Below, in pieces: positions 35,962 to 44,429 of a stretch of DNA of 64,000 nt. The DNA is from Pirellulales bacterium. GTDB taxonomy: Bacteria > Planctomycetota > Planctomycetia > Pirellulales > JALHPA01. The notes under the pieces are model-generated. The model saw only the letters and a list, made by a program, of their open reading frames with translations. It ran no database searches and was not told the DNA's origin. The DNA lies in assembly GCA_033762255.1 (NCBI GenBank), contig JANRLT010000065.1, positions 248,001 through 312,000 of the forward strand. Direction: 5' to 3'. How positions within the stretch are numbered: the first letter of the stretch is position 1; each line of letters begins with the position of its first letter. Both the position numbers and the translations under genes were made by a program.

Positions 35962-36348
35962 GTGTCCCAGAACGTCTATGAAGGTTTGTTCATTTTTGAT
36001 TCCAATAAATACGCCAAAGACCCCGCCGCCTCCGCGGCCGCGTTAACCCAGGCGGTTGAAGCCCTAGGGGGCGAAATGCTGGCCAGTCGTTTGTGGGAAG
36101 AACGCCGTTTGGCCTATCCCATTGATGGCCAACGCAAAGGGACTTACTGGCTTAGCTACTTCAAACTAGACGCTAAGCAATTGGGAGCATTGAATCGCCA
36201 ATACCGTCTGGATGAAGGGATCATGCGGTTTTTATTGTTAAAGGTCGATCCACGCATCGTGGAAACCTTGGTCAGCCACGCCCTCACCGGGGGAAGTGTC
36301 GTGATTGAGCGTCCCTCCGCGGCCCCTGTCGAAGAAATCGTCACCTAA
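35962..36348 (+). CDS. rpsF: 30S ribosomal protein S6
   Basis: A ribosomal protein that in the 30S platform pairs with bS18, 128 residues. It begins VSQNVYEGLFIFDSNKYAKDP from a GTG codon with AGGAG six bases before it, and contains GGEMLASRLWEERRLAYPIDGQRKGTYWLSYFKLD, LNRQYRLDEGIMRFLLLKVD. A longer in-frame reading starting at 35896 adds only non-conserved residues. The C-terminal ~25 residues are extra. rpsR, usually beside it, is absent from the cluster. Confidence 0.93.
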   Translation: MSQNVYEGLFIFDSNKYAKDPAASAAALTQAVEALGGEMLASRLWEERRLAYPIDGQRKGTYWLSYFKLDAKQLGALNRQYRLDEGIMRFLLLKVDPRIVETLVSHALTGGSVVIERPSAAPVEEIVT

Positions 36349-36381
36349 CATTCCCCCTTTGCCTCTTGCCAAGAGTCTGCC

Positions 36382-36885
36382 ATGGCCAGTTTCAATCGCG
36401 TGATATTGTTGGGCAATACAACCCGCGATATTGAAATCCGTTACCTGCCCAGCGGGATGGCGGTCACCGATATCGGGCTGGCGGTTAATGACCGCCGCAA
36501 AAGCCAAACCGGTGAATGGGTGGAGGAAACCACCTTTGTGGATATCACACTCTGGGGGCGCACGGCGGAAATCGCCAGCGAGTATCTCACAAAGGGTTCA
36601 CCCGTGATGATCGAAGGGCGGCTAAAGCTGGACACCTGGGAAAAAGATGGCAAAAAGAACAGTAAACTTAAGGTAATCGGTGAACGGATGCAACTCCTGG
36701 GCAGTCGGGGCCAGGGGGGTGGTGGCGGCGGGGGGGGTGGAAAGCCCGCAGGCCGGCGCCCCGCCAGTGGCGGCAGTCCCGACAATCAAGACGTAGGGGG
36801 CTATGACGATAGCGATTACGGAGGGGACTTTGACGCCCCCCCCGCCAATAAAACGAATGCCAGCGGTGACGATATTCCTTTTTGA
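36382..36885 (+). CDS. ssb: Single-stranded DNA-binding protein
   Basis: Binds and protects single-stranded DNA in replication, repair and recombination. The 167-residue product has the OB fold ([68 protein letters not shown]), a Gly-rich flexible linker and the acidic end ASGDDIPF, the partner-binding tip. It starts 33 bp after rpsF, the normal order. Confidence 0.96.
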   Translation: MASFNRVILLGNTTRDIEIRYLPSGMAVTDIGLAVNDRRKSQTGEWVEETTFVDITLWGRTAEIASEYLTKGSPVMIEGRLKLDTWEKDGKKNSKLKVIGERMQLLGSRGQGGGGGGGGGKPAGRRPASGGSPDNQDVGGYDDSDYGGDFDAPPANKTNASGDDIPF

Positions 36886-37069
36886 GCACCACCCGCGCAC
36901 CGCTGGGCGAGATAAGCGATAGCGTACAATCGATTTGGCCTTTAGGCCAATTTGCCCCTTGGGGCTGGTTAGTCGTTGGGCTTGCTTTGTCTGGGATACC
37001 AGGCGGGCCCGGGCTTTTTTTACTCAACATTCACAAAATCACTTTTTTCCCAGCTAGGGGATGTGCAGC

Positions 37070-37669
37070 ATGCCTGAAACTACAAAATCTAAACGAGCCT
37101 CCTCTCACTCCACCCGCCTCCCCCGCGCCGCCAATGGCGGAGTGGAACTATTATTGATCCAGTCCGTCGATCATTTGGGCAAACAAGGCGAAGTCGTCTC
37201 GGTCAAGCGCGGCTACGCCATGAATTATCTTTTGCCCCAGGGACTAGCCACCCTGGCAACCGACCATCACAAACGAATGGTCGAAAAGCATAAAGCCCGC
37301 TTGCTGGAAATTCAAAACCAGCGCCTGGCTGGACTGCGAAAATTGGCCGAACAACTGGCCAACAAAAGCGTCACCATCGAGGCCAACGCCAACGACGAAG
37401 GACATCTTTACGGCTCTGTTGGCGCTATGGAAATCGTCAAATCGCTCAAACAGCATGACATTACCATTACCCCCGACCAGGTCCGGCTCAAGGGCCCCCT
37501 CAAAGAACTGGGCCTGTACACCGTGCATATTCACCTAGGCCAAGAAATCGAAGGCGAATTAAAAGTCTGGGTTGTCCCCACAGTGACCGACGAAGCCCTG
37601 GAAAAGAAAGTCGAAGAAAAGAAATCCGTGGAAGAAAAAAAGCCCGCCGAGGAAAAAAAGGCCAAGTAA
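37070..37669 (+). CDS. rplI: 50S ribosomal protein L9 with N- and C-terminal extensions
   Basis: About 199 residues. The L9 core has GGVELLLIQSVDHLGKQGEVVSVKRGYAMNYLLPQGLA, then the connecting helix and the C-terminal domain (GHLYGSVGAMEIVKSLKQ, LKELGLYTVHIHLGQEIEGELKVWVVP). About 26 additional residues precede the core (PETTKSKRASSHSTRLPRAA), and a Lys/Glu-repeat tail (EEKKSVEEKKPAEEKKAK) follows it. Such tails occur on several planctomycete ribosomal proteins. It closes the rplY-rplI cluster and is followed by a terminator. Confidence 0.95.
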   Translation: MPETTKSKRASSHSTRLPRAANGGVELLLIQSVDHLGKQGEVVSVKRGYAMNYLLPQGLATLATDHHKRMVEKHKARLLEIQNQRLAGLRKLAEQLANKSVTIEANANDEGHLYGSVGAMEIVKSLKQHDITITPDQVRLKGPLKELGLYTVHIHLGQEIEGELKVWVVPTVTDEALEKKVEEKKSVEEKKPAEEKKAK

Positions 37670-37712
37670 TCCAGCCCGCATCTTTGCTCGGTATGTATCC
37701 GGCATCACCATA

Positions 37713-37742
37713 TGGCCAGGGAGTACTCCCTGGCCATTTTTC
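37713..37742 (+). terminator. Rho-independent terminator after rplI
   Basis: A perfect 12-bp stem TGGCCAGGGAGT / ACTCCCTGGCCA (37713-37736) with essentially no extra loop bases, followed by TTTTTC, about 44 bp past the rplI stop. Confidence 0.85.
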
Positions 37743-37816
37743 TTGCGCTGGCGTGTCGCAATGTCATTTTGCCTGCTAGGTAAGGACGCCAGAGCCGCTG
37801 GCTTTACTGTAACCGC

Positions 37817-38761
37817 TTAGCGCCATAGTGATGGACCGGCTCCGGTGGTTGACGGCGCGAGGGGCTGCGTCGCGGCGGAGGGTGGTTGCAGTGTGGTAGG
37901 CATAACCACCCCCGAATTATTTGCGGGCGGTACTGACTCCGCGCTCGTGCCGGCCCTCCAGTGATTGATTTGGCGGATGACGTCGCCCATGGCCGCCTGG
38001 GGAATGGCGTGCCGGGCGGTAAAGGTTTTTACCGGTCCCCCGGCGGGAGGAGTCAATTGGCAATAACAAACAAATTGGTTTGCCGGAGTTCCATCCGTTT
38101 CCAAACGAAAGTAACTGGCTCCTAACTCTTTGAGTTGTCGGCTCAGGGGAGCCAACTCCGCGAGCTGGTTGGTTGACATCGCGGTTTGCGCCGCGGCGGC
38201 GGGGATCGTCTGGGTATATTCGGCCGTGACGAGGGCCGGAGTTGGATCTTGCGAGAGGTTCCCCGTGGATGCCGGAGAAACCGCGTTAACGGGGGGGGCA
38301 GGTTCCGCCCCCCAGGCCGGACGCACGGCGCTTGCCGCGTTCATGCCGGTGATCGGGGAAGATTGCCGGGCCAGCAGCGGCGCCGCTGGCGCCCCGGGGG
38401 GCAAAAGTTGCGGCTCGCCCGCGACCGTTGGCGCAAATGGCGATGTCCCCGCCGCGTTGGTCCGCAGGGGGGCCGGTTGCGGAGGAATCGGAGTATTCGC
38501 GAGGGGTGCGGAAGCCGCGCGCGGAGCCAGAGATAAATCCGCTCGCAGTGATTGCTTGGCCAAGAGTTCCCGCGCTCCCGTGGCGGGGGGAGCCACACTT
38601 CCCTCGGGAGGACGTGTTTGCCAAGGGCGAGTGGCCATGTTGGCATCCCACCAACCCTGGGCCAGCTCGGGGAGTTGTTTGCCAAAGATGGCAATTAACG
38701 GCACCACGATCAACGTGGCTAACATGATTACCGCGCGCAGCGTCAATTGCAGGGTCTGCAT
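37817..38761 (-). CDS. Membrane-anchored protein with Pro/Ala-rich middle
   Basis: About 314 residues from the ATG at 38761, which has GGAAGGA upstream. An N-terminal hydrophobic segment (RAVIMLATLIVVPLIAIFG) anchors it. Some 170 low-complexity Pro/Ala-rich residues follow, and then a compact C-terminal region (LKELGASYFRLETDGTPANQF, VCYCQLTPPAGGPVKTFTAR, MGDVIRQINHWR) that looks globular. No known family was recognised. Similar anchored proteins with a conserved tail occur in other planctomycetes. No neighbour suggests its role. Confidence 0.72.
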   Translation of the reverse strand: MQTLQLTLRAVIMLATLIVVPLIAIFGKQLPELAQGWWDANMATRPWQTRPPEGSVAPPATGARELLAKQSLRADLSLAPRAASAPLANTPIPPQPAPLRTNAAGTSPFAPTVAGEPQLLPPGAPAAPLLARQSSPITGMNAASAVRPAWGAEPAPPVNAVSPASTGNLSQDPTPALVTAEYTQTIPAAAAQTAMSTNQLAELAPLSRQLKELGASYFRLETDGTPANQFVCYCQLTPPAGGPVKTFTARHAIPQAAMGDVIRQINHWRAGTSAESVPPANNSGVVMPTTLQPPSAATQPLAPSTTGAGPSLWR

Positions 38762-38997
38762 AGCCGTTCCTTCCGGGTTTTTTCGCGTTTTCCGGCTTGC
38801 CCGGGGCCGGCTCCCTTTTCCGGGGCGAAAATCAGGTGGGGCATGATACCGACCGCTGTACATTTGCGGCAAGCGCAGTTCCAGCGTGCTAGCGGCAATG
38901 CCAAAAGAGAACGGTAAGGTCGCTTGCCCCGCCAGCGATCTACCGATGAACAAGCTATCTCGTCCGCTTATGCCGACACGGCCCGCCACGGGCGCAG

Positions 38998-39074
38998 AAA
39001 AAAACCCAGCGGTCAGCCACCACGACTTTGACCCTCGGCGAAAAAGTCAAAAATCGCGGCAGCCGCCCGCTGGG
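38998..39074 (-). terminator. Branched terminator-like structure downstream of csrA
   Basis: Read on the minus strand, CCCAGCGG (39074-39067) pairs with CCGCTGGG (39012-39005), and a run of seven T follows at once (39004-38998). Two small hairpins lie inside: GCGG-ctg-CCGC (39066-39056) and GACTTT...AAAGTC. The whole has the shape of a three-way junction ending in a terminator. It would end transcripts coming from csrA or from the structured element upstream. Confidence 0.45.
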
Positions 39075-39348
39075 TGGAGTTCCACAATGAAACGATCCTA
39101 CACAGCTAGCATTCTCTCCCGCGTTTCAGCGGGAGATCTTCTTCACCAAAAGGGGGTCGGGTTTTTTTACCCTCAATCCCCATTCGCGGTTGTAAATTTC
39201 ACAATCTCTAAATAACCGTGGCCGACTCAGTTGAAACTCGTGGTGCTGGGTCTGTCCCTCCTCTAACCTGGATTAGGCCCTTCCGGTTGTTAACACGTTG
39301 TCAGGCATTTCCAGGGAGTCGGCCACGGCTGAAATCCACTCTGTCTTC
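39075..39348 (-). ncRNA. Structured non-coding region downstream of csrA (candidate small RNA or 3' UTR)
   Basis: No protein is supported here. On the minus strand the segment after the csrA stop starts with a 113-nt element closed by a perfect 13-bp helix (39328-39316 with 39228-39216). It continues with a hairpin TCTCCCGC-tgaaac-GCGGGAGA (39136-39115), and leads into the terminator at 39074-38998. The 113-nt element contains four GGA triplets on this strand (in CCTGGAAATG, CCGGAAGG and GAGGAGGGACAG), the core of CsrA binding sites. Its transcription is not shown; no promoter was identified. Confidence 0.35.
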
Positions 39349-39771
39349 TCAGGCGATGTGCGCTTTGCCACGCGCGGCAATTCGGCGGGCCAAGGTGCTC
39401 GTGGCGGCAAGTCGATGATAATCACGGTGTCGTTCCATTACCGCCACGAGCTCAGGGCCTCGCTCTGTTTCCGGTTGCGCCAGGCCGGAGCTCCTGGGCA
39501 GTGCGGCCGTTTTTTTCCGTAAGGAGGCGGATTGAATAGGCATGGTGCCGGGCAATCCAGGAACATCGGGAACGGAGGGCGTGGCGGGCTGCGAATTGTC
39601 CCGCGCGGGAACATGGCGCCCCGTGGACGCCAGCTCCCCGCGCAGAATTTTTACCTCCGCCGGAGCGGCAATCCCCAGCGTCACACGCTCGCCCGAAATA
39701 CGCTGCACGACAATTTCAATGCCGTCCCCAATCATGATTCGTTCACCAACTTTTCGGCTTAATATCAACAT
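39349..39771 (-). CDS. csrA: Carbon storage regulator CsrA with long C-terminal tail
   Basis: A post-transcriptional regulator that binds GGA motifs in mRNA leaders. The first ~52 residues are the CsrA core (MLILSRKVGERIMIGDGIEI, RISGERVTLGIAAPAEVKILRGEL, with the RNA-contacting L4 and the Arg of ILRGEL). About 85 further residues, Pro/Ser/Arg-rich and likely disordered, follow; typical CsrA is only 60-75 residues long. GGAGGGAGA lies ~8 nt before the ATG at 39771 and is itself a potential CsrA site. A strongly structured region follows the stop. Confidence 0.9.
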   Translation of the reverse strand: MLILSRKVGERIMIGDGIEIVVQRISGERVTLGIAAPAEVKILRGELASTGRHVPARDNSQPATPSVPDVPGLPGTMPIQSASLRKKTAALPRSSGLAQPETERGPELVAVMERHRDYHRLAATSTLARRIAARGKAHIA

Positions 39772-39970
39772 GGTTTGGTCTCCCTCCACAAAGCCAGGAT
39801 CAGACTTGGTTGAGTCACGATACGGTATTAATGCAAAGCCAAGGCCAAACTTTAGTGAGTTTTGAATATAATTAAACTAAAACGTCGTAAATCCATGTCC
39901 GGTAGCCAGTTGCATCTTAAGATAATTTTTTTGCCGCTATTTTTTTGATGCCCACGCTGGATTATGGCTT

Positions 39971-40000
39971 CTCAAATTGAGCTAATTGTCTCAAATTGAG
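39971..40000. promoter_or_regulatory. Paired near-palindromic operator candidate
   Basis: CTCAAATTGAG occurs at 39971-39981 and again at 39990-40000, 19 bp start to start (about two helical turns). Each copy is nearly its own reverse complement. They lie ~45 and ~65 bp upstream of the TPR gene and ~200 bp from csrA, so either divergent gene could be the target. Confidence 0.5.
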
Positions 40001-40045
40001 ATAACTGGGAATGATTGACAGGCTATTCCAGCGGGAGATTCTTTC

Positions 40046-40927
40046 ATGCTTACCGTTTCCCTCGATTTGCGGTGGGTGCTCCTTTTGAGCCTTTGTTTGG
40101 GTGCTAGCGGCCTACGGGCCGCGCCATCATCCGGGGAGTTATTGGCTTCGGCGGAGCTAGCACTAGAGCGGCGTGAATTTGCCGAAACGATCTCCCTGGC
40201 GGAAAAAGTGCTTAGTGCCGAGCCCCAATCTATCTCCGCGTTGCGTCTGCTAGCTCAGGGGAATTCGGGCTTATTGCGACACAAGGCCGCGCTTTTGGCC
40301 ATGGATCAAGTGGTCGAGCAGCGACCAGCGGCGGATAACTATCAACTCCGGGGTGAACTGCGCTTTAAAGCCGGGCTTATGGCCGAGTCCCTGGCCGACT
40401 TTGACAAAGTTATTGAACTTCAACCCCGACGCGAGCCGGGTCACTGGCAACGCGGTATTTGCTACTATTATTTAGGCGATTACGAAAAAGGACGCAAGCA
40501 ATTTGAACAATATCAAAATGTGGATGATAACGATGTCGAAAATGTCGTCTGGCGGGCCATGTGCATGGCCCGCGACCCGCAACTGGGGTGGGAAAAAGCC
40601 GCCGCAGATTTGTGGAAGGTTCGGTTCGACCGCCGCGTGCCGCTGATGGTGGTGCATAAGCTATTTGCCGACCAGGCCCAGCCCGCCGATGTCCTAGCCG
40701 CCGTTACAGAGGGACAGCCCGGCGCGGAGGAACTGCAAAGCCGGCAATTTTACGCCCATTTGTATCTGGGCCTGTATTATGACGCCAAACAGGAGCCTGT
40801 TGAGGCGCGCAAGTATTTGGAACTGGCGGCGGGAAAGTATGCGTTGCCGGGCTATATGGGAGATGTGGCGCGGGTACATGCCGAGCGCCTAGCGCGGCAA
40901 GCGGCCGACAAAACGCCAGCCAAGTAG
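40046..40927 (+). CDS. Exported TPR-repeat protein
   Basis: A 293-residue protein with a signal peptide (LRWVLLLSLCLGASGLRA) and about five tetratricopeptide-type helix pairs: AELALERREFAETISLAEKV, ALRLLAQGNSGLLRHKAALLAM, YQLRGELRFKAGLMAESLADFDKVIEL, HWQRGICYYYLGDYEKGRKQFEQY, and a later YAHLYLGLYYDAKQEPVEARKYLELAA. Such proteins are scaffolds; no partner is evident, though an M50 protease follows. GGGAG lies ~9 nt before the ATG, and the operator candidate is just upstream. Confidence 0.87.
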   Translation: MLTVSLDLRWVLLLSLCLGASGLRAAPSSGELLASAELALERREFAETISLAEKVLSAEPQSISALRLLAQGNSGLLRHKAALLAMDQVVEQRPAADNYQLRGELRFKAGLMAESLADFDKVIELQPRREPGHWQRGICYYYLGDYEKGRKQFEQYQNVDDNDVENVVWRAMCMARDPQLGWEKAAADLWKVRFDRRVPLMVVHKLFADQAQPADVLAAVTEGQPGAEELQSRQFYAHLYLGLYYDAKQEPVEARKYLELAAGKYALPGYMGDVARVHAERLARQAADKTPAK

Positions 40928-41050
40928 GCGCAAGCGCCGGATTAAACGGTTGCGCGTCCGGGCTGGCGATGTTGGGATCTTAACTTGGAATGCGAGGTAG
41001 TTTTTTAGCGAAAAACCCGTTTCAGTTTTCGTTTTGCAGAAAGCGCGAGC

Positions 41051-41776
41051 ATGCCGGAACTTTCCGCCAATTTTTTGCTGTTTGGCCTGATTTGGTATCT
41101 GGTGTTTTTGTTGAGTTTGACATTGCACGAGGCGGGGCACGCGCTGGCGGCATATTGGATGGGGGACGAAACGGCATATTTGGGGGGACAGGTTACGATC
41201 AATCCCCTGCCGCATATCCAGCGCGAACCGATCGGCACGGTGGTGCTGCCGTTGCTCTCTTATCTCTTAACAGGCAATATTTGGGGGTGGGCCAGCGCTC
41301 CTTACAATTTGCACTGGAGATTGCGTTATCCAGGGCGGGCATTGGTGATGGCCATGGCCGGACCCTTGGCGAATTTTTTTTTAATGGTGGTGACGCTGGC
41401 CGGGATGATGGCCCTGTTGCATGGCGGACTGATTAACCCGGAGGATTTGTTTGACGATGGTTTATTGCGATATCCCCTGGAATTGCTCACCAACGAACCA
41501 TCCCCCCCGCTAATCAAGGTATACGCCGTCATTTTTTTAGTCAGCTTGCAAAATCTGATTTTAATGGTATTCAACCTCATCCCCGTTCCCCCGCTGGATG
41601 GGAGCGCGATCTGGCAATTGGTCCTGCCCCCCCGCCTGTTTGAAAGATACCTGGAATTTTCTCTGCAACCATCATTTGTCATGCTGGGCGTGATCGCCGC
41701 CAGCGGGCTATTCAATCGGTACTTAATTGGAGATATTTTTTGGGTCTATTTTCGCGTGTTATTTTGGAGTTTTTAA
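41051..41776 (+). CDS. M50-family site-2 protease-like membrane protein
   Basis: A 241-residue integral-membrane metalloprotease. The zinc-binding HEAGH is at residues 26-30 in the first helix (LSLTLHEAGHALAAYWMGDE), GPLANFFLMV is the second core motif, and NLIPVPPLDGSAIW (about residues 177-190) provides the third Zn ligand Asp. The small size without PDZ or CBS domains matches the minimal S2P-type group. The substrate is unknown. It lies ~120 bp after the TPR gene on the same strand. Confidence 0.9.
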   Translation: MPELSANFLLFGLIWYLVFLLSLTLHEAGHALAAYWMGDETAYLGGQVTINPLPHIQREPIGTVVLPLLSYLLTGNIWGWASAPYNLHWRLRYPGRALVMAMAGPLANFFLMVVTLAGMMALLHGGLINPEDLFDDGLLRYPLELLTNEPSPPLIKVYAVIFLVSLQNLILMVFNLIPVPPLDGSAIWQLVLPPRLFERYLEFSLQPSFVMLGVIAASGLFNRYLIGDIFWVYFRVLFWSF

Positions 41777-41810
41777 TGTGCCCAGCGGATCTCTTATCCT
41801 CCGCTAAGAA

Positions 41811-42215
41811 TCGCTCAAAAAAATAGGAACCCTGATGATACACGAAATGCGTGTTAGCACGATATTTAGCTGGTTTTCACCGGCAAGTCAGTTATTATGC
41901 GACCCAAACTGATGCGGATACCGGATAAACAGGAGGAAACAGAGAGAGCGGAGCAGACAAAATATAGATAAGTGTCGATCAGTGCGGATTAGTGTTCCTT
42001 ACGTATTTTTTTACCGCTAATCCGCGCTCATCGACACTAATCCCGCAAGAGGTACGCGGCTCTGTATTTTCCCCTGCTTCCTCGGCTCCTTCCCGTAAAA
42101 ATTTGTAAACCTTATCGGGGTCGCTCAAAAAAAACAAGAACCCGATGATGATTCCCCGCATGTCCGTTAGCACGAAACGTGGCGGGTTTTTACTGGGAAG
42201 TAATTTAGCATGCAA
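41811..42215. repeat. Intergenic repeat cassette: two diverged ~95-bp copies around an inverted repeat
   Basis: Copy 1 (about 41811-41902) and copy 2 (about 42120-42215) share the frame CGCTCAAAAAAA, then GAACCC-GATGAT, TTAGCACGA and the ending AATT/TTAT-GCAT or ATGC. Between them, GTGTCGATCAGTGCGGATTAG (about 41973-41993) and CTAATCCGCGCTCATCGACAC (about 42019-42039) form an inverted repeat with 2 mismatches in 21. A 78-codon frame on the minus strand (41979-42215) lies in it, but its homologous stretch in copy 1 is interrupted, so a gene is unlikely. Confidence 0.5.
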
Positions 42216-42257
42216 CTTTAGAACTTTCTCCGTTCCGGTTGTAATACCCTGGGCTCT

Positions 42258-44429
42258 TTACGGGTTTCCTTCAACCCGCTCAAAGTTTTCGGCATAGCCG
42301 TTGAGGCTGGGGCGGGATTCCAACTGCGGAGTGCTGGCTAAGCCGGAATTGCGCAGGGACAATAGTCGTTCCTGGCAACGGTAGGGTGATTCGCCATGAT
42401 TCGGCAGCAGGCGCGTGTAGGTGGAGTCCGCGTTCAGCACGCGGGTTTTGACATTATCCAGCAGATAGGCGGGGATGATCTCGTGCAGGATGCGGTCTTT
42501 TAGCTCGGGCGATTCGACGGGAAACATGACCTCTACCCGGCGATAAAAATTACGCGGCATCCAATCGGCGCTGGCCAAAAAAACCTTGGCCGAGCTATCC
42601 GGCCCAAAGACAAAGATGCGGCTATGCTCCAAAAAGCGATCAACGATGCTGCGCACCCGAATGGTCTCGGAGATTCCCGGCAGGCCGGGCCGCAGGCAGC
42701 AGACGCCGCGGTCGATAATATCGATCGGCACGCCCGCCTGACTGGCGCGGTACAAGGCCTCAATCGTGCGATGATCAACCAGCGCGTTCAGTTTGGCAAA
42801 TATGCGCGACGGCCCCCCCTGGCGAGCGATCTCGGTTTGTTCATCAATAAGCTGCAGCGTGCGGCGATGCATATCCGTGGGGGCGACGACCAGTTTGCGC
42901 CATTGATGCCCCTGGGAATACCCGGTTAACAGGTTAAAGAGCGCCGAGGCGTCCGCCGCCAAATCCTCATTCGCGGTAAATAACCCTAGATCGGTGTAAA
43001 CCAGCGCGGTCGTGGGATTGTAATTTCCCGTCCCCAAATGGACGTACCGCCGCAAATTATTTCCTTCCTGCCGCACGACCAGGGAAAGTTTGCAATGCGT
43101 TTTTAGGTCCAAAAAGCCAAACACCACGTGCACGCCCGCGCGTTCCAGTTGTCTGGCCCAAGAGACGTTATTCGCCTCGTCAAAGCGGGCCTTTAGCTCC
43201 ACCAGCGCCGTGACATGCTTGCCGTTTTCGGCCGCTTGGATCAGCGCGCGGGTCACGGGGGAGTCGCCGCTGGTGCGGTACAATGTTTGCTTGATGGCCA
43301 GCACCTTGGGATCGTGGGCCGCGCGATTGACAAAGTCGACCACCGTGTCAAACGTATCATACGGATGATGGACTAAAATATCCCTCCGGGCAATCGTGGC
43401 AAACAGGTCGTCGCCGCGGCGACGGATGCCACGGGGCAATTGCGGCGTAAAAGGGGGATCGCGCAGCGCCGCATGGTTGGGAAGGCGGGTCAGTTCCATC
43501 AGCGCGGTCAAATCCAGCGGCCCGTCGATGCGGTACACCTCGCTATAGCCCTCTGGCACATTGTCGCGGATGTATTCCTCGTCAATGATGCTCCGCAGCA
43601 GTTCCTCGCTGCCGCCGGCGGCCACTTCCAGCCGCACCGCGTCCCCATGTTGCCGCGCCTTGAGCCGTTCCTCGATCAAGCGCAGCATATCGTCGGATTC
43701 TTGTTCCAGCAGTTCCACATCGCTATCGCGCGTAATGCGAAACGTGGTCCAGCTTTGCGTGGCAAATCCGCCAAACAGTTCCGGCAGCCACGCGGAGATC
43801 GCTTCTTCCAGCAGGATAAAGTGCTGCTCTCCCGCCAGGCCCACCGGCACCAACCGCGGCAACACCGTGGGGACCTGCACCACGGCGAACATCTGTTTTG
43901 GCCCCAGGCCTCGGCGGCGTTCCAGCATGGCCGCCAGATACAACCCCCGGTTGTGGTAATGCGGGCTGGGGTGCGAGGGATCCACCGCCATCGGCGTCAA
44001 GATAGGGAACGCCCGCTCGCGAAAGTACTTGCCTAGCTGGTCGCGTTGGACATCGCTCAGTTCGTGATAGCCCAACAGCCGAATTTCCCGTTCGGCCAGC
44101 AGGGGCCGGATCGCGTCGTTCCAACATCGATACTGCGCCGCGACCAATTCCTGCGTACGCCGCGCGATCCGCTGCAACTGCACGATGGGCCGCAAGCCAT
44201 CGGGGGAGTAATCTTGAGGCGCACCGTCGCCAAACGCCTGTTCCCGCAGGCCCGACACCCGCACCATAAAAAATTCGTCCAGGTTCGAACTGAAAATCGA
44301 CAAGAACTTAACCCGCTCGAGCAACGGATTGGTGGGGTCCTCGGCCTCTTCCAAGACGCGGGCGTTGAACTCCAGCCAACTCATCTCGCGATTGATAAAA
44401 TGCTCGGGTTGAAACGATTGCTCAGTCAC
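42258..44429 (-). CDS. ppk1: Polyphosphate kinase 1
   Basis: Catalyses reversible transfer of the gamma-phosphate of ATP to polyphosphate, at the membrane. The 723-residue length is usual. Domains: N domain (FINREMSWLEFNARVLEEA), head, and two PLD-like C domains with FDTVVDFVNRAAHDP, LYRTSGDSPVTRALIQAAENGKHVTALVELKARFDEANNV, THCKLSLVVR, YVHLGTGNYNPTTALVYTD (phosphorylated His), and RVEVMFPVE near the end. It has a 13-bp perfect palindrome 53 bp upstream of its start. Confidence 0.97.
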   Translation of the reverse strand: MTEQSFQPEHFINREMSWLEFNARVLEEAEDPTNPLLERVKFLSIFSSNLDEFFMVRVSGLREQAFGDGAPQDYSPDGLRPIVQLQRIARRTQELVAAQYRCWNDAIRPLLAEREIRLLGYHELSDVQRDQLGKYFRERAFPILTPMAVDPSHPSPHYHNRGLYLAAMLERRRGLGPKQMFAVVQVPTVLPRLVPVGLAGEQHFILLEEAISAWLPELFGGFATQSWTTFRITRDSDVELLEQESDDMLRLIEERLKARQHGDAVRLEVAAGGSEELLRSIIDEEYIRDNVPEGYSEVYRIDGPLDLTALMELTRLPNHAALRDPPFTPQLPRGIRRRGDDLFATIARRDILVHHPYDTFDTVVDFVNRAAHDPKVLAIKQTLYRTSGDSPVTRALIQAAENGKHVTALVELKARFDEANNVSWARQLERAGVHVVFGFLDLKTHCKLSLVVRQEGNNLRRYVHLGTGNYNPTTALVYTDLGLFTANEDLAADASALFNLLTGYSQGHQWRKLVVAPTDMHRRTLQLIDEQTEIARQGGPSRIFAKLNALVDHRTIEALYRASQAGVPIDIIDRGVCCLRPGLPGISETIRVRSIVDRFLEHSRIFVFGPDSSAKVFLASADWMPRNFYRRVEVMFPVESPELKDRILHEIIPAYLLDNVKTRVLNADSTYTRLLPNHGESPYRCQERLLSLRNSGLASTPQLESRPSLNGYAENFERVEGNP

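Noticed and set aside
39216-39328. SRP RNA, RNase P or tmRNA in the structured element after csrA
   Set aside because: Length and a CCGGAAGG word recall SRP RNA, but the flanking CAGG and AGCAGC parts of its conserved domain are missing; RNase P (GAGGAAAGTC) and tmRNA motifs were not seen either.
41979-42215. 78-codon minus-strand frame
   Set aside because: It covers the repeat cassette; the homologous stretch in the other copy contains stops, and there is no family or ribosome-site support.
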